Shown here: in pieces, positions 41,580 to 55,400 of the stretch
How positions within the stretch are numbered: position 1 is the stretch's first letter
Layout of the letters: every line of letters starts with the position of its first letter
From: Primula veris
Lineage: Eukaryota; Streptophyta; Magnoliopsida; Ericales; Primulaceae
NCBI GenBank assembly: GCA_963682055.1
Contig: OY821747.1
Location: forward strand, 13,752,258-13,816,257
Length of the DNA stretch: 64,000 bases
Reading direction: 5' to 3'
Program-made: the position numbers and the translations under genes
The notes under the pieces: generated by a model
Seen by the model: only the letters and a program-made list of their open reading frames with translations
Told to the model about the DNA's origin: nothing
Databases searched by the model: none

Positions 41580-42150
41580 GTGCAGAGCTTCTACCTAGAA
41601 TTTGATTTCTTGATAGCTATGAAAGAGCGGAGCTGATACTCTGACGATTGTGAAGGAGTTGAGGTAATTCCTTATGGGTTGAAAGAGCTTCTCTCTAGCT
41701 TGTTTGAAGAATTCAAGATGTTGAGGAGCTTCTCTCTCTATTTTTGAAAGCCTTTTTATTAAGATAAATATATCACTCACACCCCTCTATTTATAAATTT
41801 TGGTGTGAGCTCATATTTGCAAGCCAACTCCTCAATTTTGGGCCATTATTGTTTTTGACCCATTGTTTAAAATGAGATCTATTTATCCCTTGTTTGTATT
41901 TGAAACATTACAAATAATTACTATAATTTGATTAACTCACTGAATGGTTTTTAAGAAAAGTAAAGACATTTATTTTATATAAATTATTATCAGAATTTTT
42001 ATGAAATGATAAAATATATTTTCTTTTCGTGATTTTAAATTACTAATAAAAAGTCTATTTTCAGTTTGAGAAATTAGTAACTAATTTCTATTTGAGTAAA
42101 ATAACATTTGTCTCATTTTTAGTAGACCTAAAATTTCCGTGTTAACATGT
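41580..42150 (-). repeat. Possible solo LTR or LTR remnant
   Basis: On the minus strand TATAAATAGAGGGGTGTGAG (around 41797) is followed by a purine-rich leader (AGAGAGAAGCTC), the look of an LTR promoter and R/U5. No terminal pair or partner is found, so the call is tentative. Confidence 0.3.
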
Positions 42151-42178
42151 AAAGTAAAAATAAAATAAAAGGACAGTG

Positions 42179-42179
<1 letters not shown>

Positions 42180-42221
<42 letters not shown>
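42180..42221. repeat. (TA)n microsatellite
   Basis: About 20 TA units without interruption. Confidence 0.95.
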
Positions 42222-42225
<4 letters not shown>

Positions 42226-42930
42226 TAGTGAAGGAGAGAGAGGGTATCGATATGACGTTAAGAGTTTTGAACAGTAATATGATATGCCTTCACAGTTCAC
42301 ATTTATGAGCTAAATTATATACAATGCCTAAAATAACTATTGTTTTGCATGAACTGTTAAATGCTTCTTTTTTAATATTTCCTATACATTTAAGCAATCT
42401 AGTAGAAGCAGGGGCGCATTAAGGGGTGTCATGGGTGGTTCCGCCATACGAAAATTTTAAGAACAATTTTTTTTATAGAGAAATTTCATAAATTAGGTTA
42501 TGTATATTAAGAGACGGTCATAAGATATACATTCTTATCTCATTCGATTCTATCCTTATAGTAACTTATTCTTTTTTTTTTCCTTTCATTTTCCATTATT
42601 TTCAATAATAGCCTATATTTCTATCTTTTTTCATATAATTTACAAAATATTATTTGGATAATTCCTTTTGATGTTAGCAAACTAAAAATATATTTAAAAT
42701 TCTAAAATTTACCGTATTTTCTGCAATGACCAACTCATTTTTTTAACCTTCAAAATTGACGTTTAAAAAGTCGCATTTCGGTTATTTTAAGCGTTTTTTT
42801 TCTTAAAATTTTAATAGAAATTTTTTTCCACGGTCCTCCTAACGGTCTAATTCTAGTTCTGCCTCTGAATATAAAGGCTTTTAAAGTTACTGTTGTGAAT
42901 GCTCTAAGTCTTTCCTTATAACCCTAATGA
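42222..42930. other. Unassigned AT-rich spacer
   Basis: No gene seen. Confidence 0.4.
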
Positions 42931-42939
42931 CCAAATAGT

Positions 42940-44560
42940 GCAATACGGCAAATTATATTACCAAAAACTATAACTCTAAACATTTCTTTGTGAAAACTAC
43001 AAAGTGTTCTAAAAATCACTCTACAAACCATATCAAAACACACTACCCTCTCGTTGCCACCCGTGGTCGGAGAAGCTTAGTAAAGCTCTGAAGTCTCTGA
43101 CGAGACCAAATGAGGCTGTGGGCGGGCCGTCCAGAACCTTGGTGATATGTCTGAAGTTCCAGAGAGTTTGAATGAGGCTCTGACAGGTCTCCTTAAGCTC
43201 TGACAGGCTGACGAATTCCGGAGAGGCACTAACGGGCTCTAACGAGGCTCAAACAAAATGCCCGGGGCTAGGACCCACTTCCCAGAGCTTATACGTGTTA
43301 TCCATAGATCTGACGAGCTACATGGAGGTTCGATCGGGTTGTCCATAACTCGGACGGGATCTTTTATGCTCCGACAGACTTAGCAGAGCTTCAAATAATC
43401 CAAAAACTTTAAAAAGTAAATCAATTTAAATAAACTTTTCAGAGCCTTTCAGGTGTTTGACTAAGCTAGAAAACGCACTATAATAGTGAGGTAACTCGAA
43501 GTGCTTAATTGCATACCAATATGCATATACCAATAGTTATGCATTTCAGAAAATACCTTTTTTCTTATTAAATGCATATCATTTTCTAAGAAATGAATAG
43601 ACCTTTTTAAAAATTTCATACACATGTTCGCATTTCACAAATTGTACACATGTTCACATTAAAATGCATACCTAGTTTTTTTTATAGTAGCTTCTTATAG
43701 TTCTGAAATGTCCTTTAAAAACTGCACATCTATACACTTTATAAAGTGGAAATTTTTTTGTCTAGACTCTTTTGGGTGGGAAAATACGTTTAGTATACTG
43801 TATTATCAGTGTTTAACGATTTAGGTACTGAACTACCAATTTTAACAATTGAAAGGCCGAACAACGAAATTTCGTCTAATTAAGATTCTAACAGCATAAA
43901 ACAACGAAATTTCGTCTATTTTATACAGATGTTGATAGAATTGCACCCATCATGTGATGGGTAAGAGAACGTGAGTGTTATTTTATCATTTTATTTAACG
44001 ATAGGTCCTCAATTGTGATAAATTTTGTAGAATAGTACATCAATTGTTAAAATTAGCAGTCAAGTATTTAAATCGTTAAACATTATTAGTAAAGTACACT
44101 AAACGTACTTTTTTCCGGACTCTATACTAGTTGGTATAGACACTTTTCAAAGTGTATACCAATTGATATACATTTCAAACCAAATTGTGTAACTAAAATT
44201 GCATTGCCATATTTTTAACTTGTATACAATGGTAACACAATCGTTTTAGCTTTCTCTTTTATCTGTGAAGTGAATAAACCTTTGAATAATTCGAGATGCA
44301 TACCGAGAGATATGATATTCAAAATGTGCATACCAACTTGAAAACGTGCATACATGTTGGAATGCACTTCAGAAAGTGCAGACCTATTGTAATGCATTTC
44401 GGAAAGTGTATACATGTTGGTATGTTTTGTATACAAGCTAATATGAACACTTTAAAAGGTGCATGCCATTTGATAAATATTTCAAAACACTAAAATATGA
44501 AGAAAATTTGTTTTTATTTTTATTTTTTGAATTGTATACCCAAAAATATGCGCTTTAAAA
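42940..44560. mobile_element. Degenerate relative of the minisatellite-bearing Mutator-like elements
   Basis: A GC-rich block with GTTGCCACCCGTGGTCGGAGAAGC and GAGGCTCTGACAGG-like repeats (43050-43400) is followed by GTGCATAC/AATGCATACC units (43500-43680, 44290-44480), the same order of parts as the element at 33592. I could not find matching ends or a target duplication. It is interrupted by the MITE at 43774. Confidence 0.35.
43774..44117. mobile_element. MITE with ~75-bp inverted repeats
   Basis: Left arm (43778-43852) and the complement of the right arm (44040-44116) share TACGTTTAGT, GTTTAACGATTTA and AATTTTAACAATTGA. GACTCT occurs just outside both ends (43765-43770 and 44118-44123), perhaps a decayed target duplication. 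About 340 bp, no coding capacity. Confidence 0.6.
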
Positions 44561-44639
44561 GTACATACAAAGTTACATTGTGGTTTTTATTCACTGGAAA
44601 ATAGCAAATTATTAAGTAAGAAGTCAAAAGTTTTGTTCA

Positions 44640-45252
44640 CTTACTTTAGTGGGGTTTATTAGGCTTTACGCTATGAGTTCGACTTGGGTCCTAGGGATCT
44701 TGTCGTGATTGGTTGCCTCCGTGCTCCGCATACTCAGAATTTCTTATTGGCCACCCCTATAGAGGGTTCGAATCAGTGCATGTCCTCTACAAATATCGAG
44801 TTGTCCTTAAAGATCGACTTTACGTTCCTCTATAACGGGAAGGAGAGATGTGTCCGACTTGTTAGAGTTTCTGTCCTGACTCTTTTGGTGAGCATGCAGC
44901 CCATTGTAGGAACTGCCCGACTTTAAAATACTGTCACGACTTGTTTAGCGATATCTTGTATGCCATTATTTGGAGAGCAGGGATTCCATCTAGAAAATAG
45001 ACGTCCGTGAACTTTCTTACTGATCCATCTGAAGTGAGATCTACCCTTATGTCATCAGATGTTCTTTCTTATAGCTGGAGAGGTAAGAAAAATGTGTGTG
45101 TTGATTTTATTGGCGTTTCACACTTGGTGGGTTTTGGTAATGGTGAATTCATCGTGGATCAGGCAGCTACTATTGCAGTGGCAACGAATGTAGAGAAAAA
45201 ATTAGAAGGCCTACCAAAAGAACCGGTACAGTTTCATACCGTTCGTGTTTGA
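44640..45252 (+). pseudogene. Fragment of a multicopy plant hypothetical protein
   Basis: Two open stretches, 44684-44926 and 45007-45252. The second reads SDVLSYSWRGKKNVCVDFIGVSHLVGFG then VDQAATIAVATNVEKK. It recalls a common plant repeat protein whose core has ADMLLYSW...VCVDLTG, often found next to reverse-transcriptase-like ORFs. A frame change and loss of the Cys-rich part lie between. From memory only; a protein search would decide. Confidence 0.35.
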
Positions 45253-45630
45253 TATATTTGAGTTTTTATTTATTGTGTGTTCAAGTTCTGAGAGAATGCA
45301 GAAAGTTTTGATCATAAATGGGTTGACTGCAGACTCGGCTGAGTATGTGTTTAGAAAGTTAGGATTTGCTATCATAGTGGCTAGCGCCACAGTTTGTTTC
45401 CGCTTACCTTAAACTCATGTTTCATAATTTTACTCTTTCTATTTTAATGATAATTAGAAGGGTTGGTTGAGTGTAATGTGTAGTTACCTCAAAACCATTT
45501 TCGTAATATATTTTAAAGCTCGGTAACCCATGTTGGAACTTTACAAATTATGAGATAAACTAGAATTGACACATCAATCTTAAAGCCAGTTCATGAACTA
45601 ATTATAGCCCATATATTTATTAACCAATTA

Positions 45631-47480
45631 CAGTTAAACCTCGATAAAGTAATGTTCGATAAAATAATAACCTCGCTAATATAATAATTTCTTCCGGTCC
45701 CGAGTTGGGCCAATGGGGTAAAGTATTATTCTCGTTAAATGTACTAAGTAATAAAAAAAATTGAATCATTAAGGGCTCAATAAAAATATAAAGTAATATT
45801 AAATTTCATAAGGAAAAATATATAATGTAGACCAAAATGTTCAATCAATCACAATACCATCACAATAATTATTTTCTTTTAAAATATATATCTATAGTTG
45901 ATTTTTTTTTTCATCTAAACAAAAATGAACCTCATCCTTCAATTTTTGTAAAGCTGGTATAATTTCCGGAATAATTTGCTCGTGTTGGAGCAAGTAGTTG
46001 CTTAAGGTGACAATTGCTTGAAATGCATCCTTTGACGACACGTTTAATATAAAGATACTATCATCTGGTTCCAAATCATTTAAAGCATCATTGTTCATTA
46101 CCGATTGAATAATTTCTTCGTCTGTAGGTGATTTCATAACTGCATCATTCTCGTTAGGATAGTTCAAAATACATGTCAACATCCATCACATTTCTATATC
46201 GTAAAATTGAAATGAGATCATATAATCATTGGATATCTTCATCTAATTCACCAACTTCCGGTTCGGGATCATTGCTTTCTTCTGATCAAATCTTGCAATG
46301 CCGAAAATAAGTTGCAATTGTTGTTGTCTTTACATCAAAATTCCAAGTCATACTAGCAAAATTAATAGCATTCAAAATATTAATTTTTTCAGGATTTGGT
46401 GCTTCAACCTCAAGGCCTTGTAAAATCTAGAATAAAAACGTCGGCGGTAATGAACTTTAAATGCTTGAATAATCCCATCATCACATGGTCGAACCTTAGA
46501 CGTTGTGCTAGGAGATAAGAAAAATACTCTACATTTCTCAAGCCTTCAACTATCTTTGGATGAGCTGAGCAATTGTCTACGATTAAGCGAACCTTCTTGC
46601 CATTCATTCTCTTGTCAAAACATCCAACAAATTCTTGAAAAAGCAAGCCAGTCATCCAAGCTTTCTTGTTCGATCGATACTCGCAATTAATATTGTTCAT
46701 GTTCACATTTTTAAATCATCTTGGTTTTGCATACATATCAATAACCCAAAGTGGTACTTTGTCAGATCCATCTCCATTGCAACAAACAACAACAGTAATT
46801 CTCTCCTTATTTTTTTTGCGTCATTCGAGCTTCTTGGTAGCAAGTGAATGATCAGCTTCAATCGGTAAAATAATCCAATTTCATCCATATTGTAAATATC
46901 CTTCAATTGAAAATGGTCTAGTTTTGATCGTATTCCAGGTAAAGCATTTTCAATGTTCTCCATGATGACTGAACCACTTTCACCAAAACGTCGGTAAGAT
47001 TTGATTCCGTATCTTCCCTTGAAACGTTCTAACCATCCACTGGAAAAACTGAATTCGGAATTAGTTTCACCATACATTTTTTTGCAAAAGCTCTTTTGCT
47101 TTTTCCTTGGATAATTTCTCCGGAGATATTTACTTTATCTTGCATTTGAAGAAACCACTCATCTAAAACTTTCTCTAACTCAGGGTATTTTGCCAATTTG
47201 TACCTTTTAACATCGCTATTTTTCATTTCATCTGACAAATATTTCGACACACTTTTGAGAGTGTTCGATATTGTTGATTGACTAATGGACAAATCAAAAT
47301 TTTCTTCCACCCATGCTTGCAAATCTTTTTGGCTAATAGTTAGATTATTTTTCTTATGCTCGCATATTGCACTCCTTATTTTATCGGTTAAAGTTGATTT
47401 TTTTACTCCTTTTAAATGATGAGAAGACATTGTAACAGAAAAATAAAAAATATACTCACAATGTCCTCCAAATATCCACA
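45631..47480 (-). mobile_element. Pogo/Lemi1-like DNA transposon
   Basis: The left end is TA|CAGTTAAACCTCGATAAAG, close to the CAGT..AACCTC ends of plant pogo-like elements (Lemi1, Emigrant). A GGTCCCGAG motif near 45697, also typical of such ends, follows. The transposase lies on the minus strand. I could not find the right inverted end up to 49 kb, so it may be deleted. Confidence 0.7.
45892..47430 (-). pseudogene. Pogo-like transposase: CENP-B helix-turn-helix plus DDE (broken)
   Basis: Start ATG 47428-47430 (MSSHHLKGVKK). N-terminal DNA-binding part: TLTDKIRSAICEHKKNN, ISQKDLQAWVEENF, STISNTLKSVSKYL, then a CENP-B-type second helix-turn-helix with YPELEKVLDEWFLQMQ. DDE domain: NMDEIGLFYRL gives the first Asp (about 46882), RLIVDNCSAHPK the second (about 46580). 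The C-terminal acidic piece (45892-46182) has TDEEIIQSVMNNDAL. Frames change near 47060 and 46705 and between 46410 and 46182. Dead enzyme that would have cut and pasted the element at TA sites. Confidence 0.8.
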
Positions 47481-49160
47481 TTTTATAGGTTAAGAATAAA
47501 TCTTTTCATTTTCTATGTACATGAACTTAATTTTTAGACACATTAACTTCCACAAAAACTTTTAAGTTTTCTTACATTCAAATAATATTTATAGTGTTTT
47601 TTGATTTTTTTTTATCATATACAATGTATATATTTTATATTGGAAAACTCTATTTAAAATAATAAATATTAGATTTTTTTTAAGGTGTTTTTGTTTTGTT
47701 GTAAAATGGGTCTAAAGAAGCACTTACGGGTAAAATAATTTTTTCGAATGATTGATTTACCATAAAACATTTTTCTTGTGAAAACTTTTCCCATATATTC
47801 AGAAAATTTGGGAGAAACAATTCCCCCAGAAATAAACTTATAAACGGTTTAAGAAGAATTTATCTATATTCTTTCTAATAATATATTGTAACTAGCGGTA
47901 GGAAAAAAGCCGGACAAAACCACCCCAAACTAACCTTTGACGAGTTAGATCAGATTGAAAATTTCAAATTATGAACCCAAACAAAACCGCATCGTAAATA
48001 ATATAAGTGAGTTGGTTCACGTTAAGATTTTCAAAACAAAAGCCAAACCGCCAAAAATATAAATTAATTAAATATACATATAAATAATTAAATATATATA
48101 TATATATATATGAATAGTCAAATATACATAATAAACTATTTCACCCTAATAGTTTATGATCGATCAAGCACGTAGGGTTTTGGTTTGCACCATCTTTTAA
48201 TTTACAACTTTAAGTTGTTTGGATATTTTATTGTTTTATGTCACGCGTTTAAATTTTTATTGTTCATTTCTATCTTGTTATAGCGGCATAATATAAATGA
48301 ATAAAAATGTTATGCTAATTAAAAAATATGTTATGCTAAACTATTAGTCTCGTGGATGTAGTATGCAACTATGCTTTGATTTATGAGTGTTTAATTTGAA
48401 ATTTTTGAATTTTATTTTTTCGAGTTTCTTTTTTCTATTTTTGGGGTAAAATTTCATCTTTTATAAGTTTAAGAACTAAAATGAATAAATCACAAACCCA
48501 ACTCAAACCTCTCAAAATGGATTGGTTTGGGTTGGGTTGAAATTTAAAATTTTATCAACCCGCACCAAACTAAACCGCTTATTTTTTACGTGGTTTGTTT
48601 GAATTGGTCTCAAACTACAACAAACTGAACCGTGTTCACCCCTAATAATTGTAACGATAAATATTTATAGGTCTAATATTTCAAAACTATTTAATAATTA
48701 GTACAATTCCGACTAATTAAACAATAAAAATAAAAATAAATAGAAAAAAAGGGAAATTTCTAAAACAAATAAAAATGGAAAAAAATCTTAAAAATCCAAA
48801 AAATCTAAAAAAATCTGAAAAAGCTAAAAAAAAAGTCAATATTATTTTACGTATATATGTATCTTGTTAAAAATAATTTATAAAATTTCTATAGTTATAA
48901 TTTTATGAGTTTATAAGTTGAAAATTTGTAAGTTATTACAAGTGACGTATGTGAAAGAAAATATGTGGTCATGTAGGTTTTCTATACACATTGAGGGTTT
49001 TACAAAACAACAATTTGGTTGTTAAAAAAAACTTGGGTTTGTATAAATTTTAGGTAAAAAACTTTTTGTACATCAATCGCCCGTAAATGAAAGACAAGCA
49101 AAAGTTTTGAGCATAAAATTATCACATAAAAATATTTCCCAACAAACAGACATTGGAAAA
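47481..49160. other. Unassigned AT-rich region
   Basis: No gene. Phrases such as ACCAAACTAAACCGC (48566) and a short TA run (48085-48110) are seen. Confidence 0.4.
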
Positions 49161-49164
49161 TAAT

Positions 49165-49200
49165 GGTTTAAGCATAACTATTTGGTAATTAGTCAAAAAC
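49165..49200 (+). repeat. Flanking direct repeat, left
   Basis: GGTTTAAGCATAACTATTTG and following bases recur at 55769-55804 with 1-2 differences. Much longer than a normal LTR-element target duplication, and not directly next to the LTR. Confidence 0.7.
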
Positions 49201-49208
49201 AGTGGTTT

Positions 49209-49414
49209 TGTTTTAGGATATTATTAGACTATTGGGCTTGGCGTTGGGCTTTATGAGCTTTACTTGAACCCAATTGGTCTTGTAACCATGCCCCTCTATC
49301 TATATAAAGAGGATTAAAGGTCTTGTATCAAAAACATTCATTCATCAATAATACAATTGTTCTCTCTCTTTCTACTTCTGTCTCTATATGTATATTACGC
49401 TAATAAGACTCACA
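49209..49414 (+). repeat. 5' LTR of the old Copia element
   Basis: TG..CA ends; TATATAAAG promoter at 49302-49310. Diverged from the 3' LTR by many substitutions and small indels. Confidence 0.7.
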
Positions 49415-49439
49415 ACACGTTAGCAGCACGTCAACATAC

Positions 49440-52400
49440 CTTGTGAAAGATATCCCCGGTTTATATAATACTGCATACGCACGTTGATAGTTATAAAAAC
49501 TTGTTACTTGTTAAAGCACAACGAATCAATGATTGTTACCATTGCATGTATGGCTAATAATTAATTGTACTTCTTGCGGTTTTTAAGGGTTTTTGAATAC
49601 CATTCGTGATACTGTATAAATTATTACATGATAAAAATAAAAGTAGTGTATTTAAACCTATTGTTATGTAATATGTATCCCTATCTGTTCATGGTTGTTT
49701 ATAAAGCAACCTACGCCTAGTGTATATTCTGGTTTTTAGAACAACCTTGTAGTTCACACTATTATTGCTAAACTAGATCAGATTACTAACATGTTTTCAA
49801 TCTGTGATTTCATGATGATTTTCTATGCCGTATGAACAACGTCAGTAATTACATCTTCTAGTATATTGATGTTGAACACAATGTAGTGATGTTTATATTA
49901 CCATAACTAGATATATAATATATTGAATTCGGGTGAATTAGAGTACCCAAATAGGCAGTAAATATTGGTGTGTATTGTTAAATTTGCTTGATTGTAGTGT
50001 ATCTTGTATGCTACCATGAATATTATTTACACATATAGCAATAGTATAATAAAAGATTGAGTTATATATTGCTAGTGTAACTTGGTAGATTTACATTGAT
50101 AACCTTAATTAATTTACTTATTAGGAAGTGTATATTGCCATGTTATAATCATGCAAGCAGGTACAATATATATTTAATCACGGTCATGTACTTTGTTTTT
50201 ATTTACTACCATGTACACGTGTGTACAATATGATAATTTGCGAAATCACATATTTTCACATTTAAGTTGGAAAATTTATGAACATTCCCCAACTAGGCTC
50301 AACTATTTGGATACGATGTATAGGAAAGATATAGGCGAATAATTCCTATCCTAATGAGGTCGGGTTTTAAGTGTCATTCGTGCCCTCCACCCTCACTGTC
50401 TTTCCTGGTCGTGTTCAATTAGAGCTACCGAAAATGGTTAACTAAATAATAATTTCACCAAGTGTGTTTATATAGTGATGTATGTTTTTCCGAATTGGTG
50501 TCTCAGTATCGACCTGTTGTTCGATCAAAGAGAACCAATTCACTTGAAAAGCAAAACTAGTGTTTTCGAACCTGTCGTTTCGAAACAAAGTTTGTGCATG
50601 TGCAAACCATAAACATATAAACCAGTCGTTTTATATGATAACTAATCCAGAACTCTCAACACATGTTGGATGCCATCTATGATGAGAAAAATCGCAAAGC
50701 ATACTTGCGAAATGACAGTTTAAACGTTGATGTTATTCCGTCACCACATGTTAGTCACCCTGATGTGTGAAAATGTGATGCCCAATTTTTTTGGATGTCA
50801 TCTTTGATGAGTAAAACATGAGTTTGTTGTTACTCATGAGATAAAGGCTAATGTGTTGATTTTATTCCGCCACCACATTTGAGACTTGGTGACGTCTATG
50901 GTGAACAAATGTCTGAAATTGACATATTGGAGCGATAGTTCATCAAAATACTAGCTTGGAAATTGTATTCCATAAGCAGTATCATGAATTTATATTCACC
51001 ATGTTCCTTCATCGCCCATCTGTTTGTGGATGAGAAAATGCCCCGATGAGCAGTTTTAATCCTATTGAGTCAATGGTGAATTGTTTGCCTAATATTTTTT
51101 TGCACGAATCGAGAACTGAGATAAGTGTTATTTGTCTCGAATTGTTGCGATCCCAACGATCACCTAGCCAAGCAAAGTTTAAACAATCGTCAAAATCGAA
51201 GACATGTGGCTCCAAGACAGTCATTGAAAGGAACAATATGGCCTGTTGTCCCAAAGCAAGAGATATTGCTCACGGAGCCAGCTCTAGTCAACTCTACGCT
51301 ATAAATACAAAGGTCATGCACGATTACTTCTTTAAATAGTTCAAAACTATTATAAAGGTGGAAAAGTCGATGCTGATGTGGTTAAAGCTAACTGAAAGGA
51401 AACTCTTGAGACCCACGATTTTGTGGCTCAAATGAGTTTGGTACCTTTCTTTATTGATTTTCATAAATCATTGAGCCGATTTTTCGCTCATCTGGTTTAT
51501 GTTTTTCCATGTGGATTATGATTTTTCCATTTGAACATACTTTTAAATTATGGTTTGCCTGTATACGAAATTTCTTGAAATAATTTGAAGTGTTTTGAGC
51601 AAATTCCTTTGACAAATGTGAGAACACTTTAAATTATGAAATTTTAGGCAATACTTGTAGGGTAGTTGATTTTTTGGAAATAGTGGGTTACAGTGTATCA
51701 AATAATTTCACCAACTACTTTCCTAAAAGAATACTCATGGACAACGATTCTGGACCTGTCGTTCCAAATCGAAATCTTTGGTAAATCCAAATTGATTTGT
51801 CAAATATGAGGCCTTATACTTCTGTAGGTCCTGTCGTATCTTGTTGAGCTATAAACTATTTGAGAAAACCAGTGTTATCTGGTAATAGCTCATGAAAGAA
51901 TTGAAATTTTTTTACATAGCCTCCGCTCAATACGACCAACATCGTATTTTAGAGGAGTTGAAATGTCTTCCAAGTGGTTTCTACCATATTTTTTAAAGCA
52001 TTTAAAGTTAACTTATCATTTCGCCTGTCGTCGATTAATAACAGATTAAGATGCTAAGACATGATTGTCTGTACTATCATTCGCCTGTTGTCGATTGATA
52101 AGAGCATTTTGATATTGTGGCATTGACCGGATGCAATATTCCCGGGTCAAAAGACGAGGCTTGATTTATAATCGCATCACATTTGGATTCTCTTTGAGGA
52201 TATATTTCGTGATTGATCCGAAATTCTTGCCACTAATGCTCACTTTGAAGGACTAGTATGTGTAAAGATCATGAAATGGACTCGTAGAATTCTTGTAAAG
52301 AATTGAAGGAGTTGTTGTGGACTAATCTAACCATAAGACGGACAATTAAAAATTTATAGTTATGGTTCATGCATCGACAATATGGTCACATGATTATTGT

Positions 52401-55400
52401 TGTACACAAAAATGCAGCATTTCCTAAACTTTTAGCTCTATCATTAAGTTGATGGCTCATGATCCGGATTATCCTGAAAAGTCTAGTCGACTTGATAATG
52501 CCGAAGAGTAAGAATTGAGATTTCGATTTGAATTACTTGAGTTTGGGAATTGAAATTGAATATCCTGTCGATTATGTTCAGACTCAAATGGACTCATGGA
52601 AAGTTTGATGATGGACTGCAAATGATTGCACGTACTTCTTGGTCTTGCACACCAAGATTTATATTTCCGTGTGGGGATATGCTATTTTGCTGCATTGGTA
52701 AGTTATGAGGCTCATAGACACTCAAACATCATTTGTGTAGCAGCTGGATACTGGTTATGAGCCAGAAGTCCCATATTAACGCGTGCTTGGAGTGCTTAAT
52801 TAATATTTTGATTGAGCCGTTATAGCGACATAAGTCGATTATGAATCTCATGCCTATCATTTGATAGAGTAACCTTAACAAACGATCTTTTTACCACATG
52901 ATATACGAAAGTGACATCGCTAAGACTATTCTCCCTGTCGTTAGGGGGAGATTTGCATGTTACCGTTGATAAGGAATGACATGAAGTAACGTGGCATAAC
53001 CCACTCAGTCTTAGCTTGATCCCCAAAACTGCACTTAGTGATAAGTAAGTGTATAGACTCCCTCAAATCTAACTAAATGCCAGACGTATTTAATGATTTT
53101 ATGAGATGTCACGATATCATTTATTCCTGCTGCAAAATGCTTTCAAGGATAGACGTCCCTATCGGACGTCGTGTTCCTGTCGTAACACGTTGCTTTGGCC
53201 AAACCCGTCAAGCAAAGGACGCTCCTTCCTAAGATACGAGGAAGTTGACCGGTTCTTAATTCATTCAGCCCAGAGGTGGTGAACTGAAACTCGTTTGTCG
53301 CAAGAGATTACAAAGAATCAAGGAGATGTGTGATTCCTCCTCATCCTAAGAGTCACGAAATATCTGTCGATCATGATATCTTAGACAATATTGAAGTGAA
53401 ACGTGACTGTCATTGATTACTTATTCATATACTCGGTGATGACTGATAATATGAGCAAATTATGACAGGAAACCTTGTACCGTTGCCTGAAGTCAATATA
53501 GAATAGACTGGCCTAATGGAAACTTGCAATCCAAGTAGACTCTTTAGCGAAAGTGTGTTCGGACCTGTAGCTCCAACAACACCAATGTTAAACGAGTTTA
53601 TTTATTTGGTTATTCATAAGGAAGAGTGATGAGAATAATGAGATTGTAGAATGCTCGCCTAGTAGCGCAAGACTTCTCTCACACCTTGGAATTGATTACG
53701 AGATGACTCGTTTCCTCCTAATGCATGTTATATGTTCCACTACTGATTCAGTTTAGTAGTTTCCAAAAACCTGAGTATGCAGCTATGAATGTGGTCATGC
53801 TTTATCTCTATGGGGATTTAGACAAAGAAATATAGATGAAGGTCCCTGTGTGACTTCATGTGCTTGAATCAAGTAGTTTCTGACCATGGAACATGTTCTC
53901 AATTAACTGAGACATTCACTATATGGATTATAAAATCCGAGCAGATGTGGTATCCCAATTAAGTGATTAATTGATCGGATCGGGATACATAGAGACACGT
54001 TTTATGCCCTTGCATGTTTTATTATGCGATCCACTTTTGGATTTGCCTTCGAGATGAATGATCTTAAGAAGACACGGTAGTGACTCGGCCTGATGATTGA
54101 GTCCCCTAAAGATTGAATTTAAGTCCATGATTCAGACTACATCCAAAAGGTGTTATGACGGTTTAGTCATCATGACACTAAGTCATCAGATTCTCCCATG
54201 ATCGTTCGATCACTAGACATTGATATAGACCCGGTCCATCCCTGATGAGACGATGAAGATATTTTGAACCATGATATTCACATTTAAGTACAATAAGCGC
54301 ATCATTGTACTTTGTCTAATGTGCTTGGATGAACATAGCTCGACACAATATCGCGCTAACACGCTGCCACCGAAATGGCACTAAAGACATATTCACTTAC
54401 CTTATGATAATTTTGAAAGTGGGATTTTTTATCCCATTTTCGTCGTCGAATGTACCTACACCCTTCGGTACTCAAATTAACGTAACCCTTTTTCGGTTAT
54501 ACTGATGTCGGTTACTTATCAGACCCGTATAAGTGATATTCCTAACATGGTCTGTCTTTACCATTATGAATAAGGTGATATTTTGGAGGTCTTAGAATGA
54601 CTCTAAACGAATCACTCTGATCTACTCGTACTCTATGAGATGACTAGAGAGTGTATATGGCTTCGAGCTAGTATTAGCCATATTTGAATTACATATGCTC
54701 TGTCTCACTATCCAGATAAAACACTTGTCATCTTTGAGGACAACTTGTTATTATCGATCAAGAGAGACATGACTACATTATGCTATTTAGCATTTCTCGC
54801 TGAAATAAATCTTCACATATAAAGTGTAAAAACATCCTGTCGAATGCTCGTTCTATTCCATGTTTGGATTTTACTACACTCAGTCGTGTGCAAGTAAAAA
54901 TGAAGCATACAGTCGAATGCTCATACGCTTTCTTGTAATATGAAATTCTTGCACCCAGTCGTGTGCAAGTGAGGGAGAGCATACATGAGAATATTTATTG
55001 CACTAATTATTACTTAGTCGAAATCATCGCACCTTGCCGTGTGCAAGTGAGAAGGAGCATCCAGTCGCATGCTCGTGTACTCTTTTTGTCCTTAGACCAA
55101 GGTTTTTTCCACTGGGTTTTTCTTGCCAAACTTTTTAGCAAAACGCGTTCCCATCATATCTCAGTTAAGATTGCCGAAATTATGGGGGGTATCATGTTGT
55201 ATACTTCTTACCACTATGTACTATTTTGTTCTTCAATTAGAGGTTTTTCCCACTAGTTTTACTCTAGCAATGTTTTGATGAGGCACCTGTTTTGTGGTTG
55301 ATCGTCTACTACTACCACTGTTGCACTATTTTTCCTTCGATCAGAGATTTTTCTATTAGGTTTGCTCTGGCAAGGTTTTGATGAGGCAAACTGTTTTGTG

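Noticed and set aside
41595..41780. Small minus-strand open frame
   Set aside because: Lies in a probable LTR leader downstream of a TATA-like box; no homology seen.
45007..45252. Possible intact small host gene
   Set aside because: It matches only part of a longer multicopy protein, and no promoter or splice partner is visible, so a fragment is more likely.
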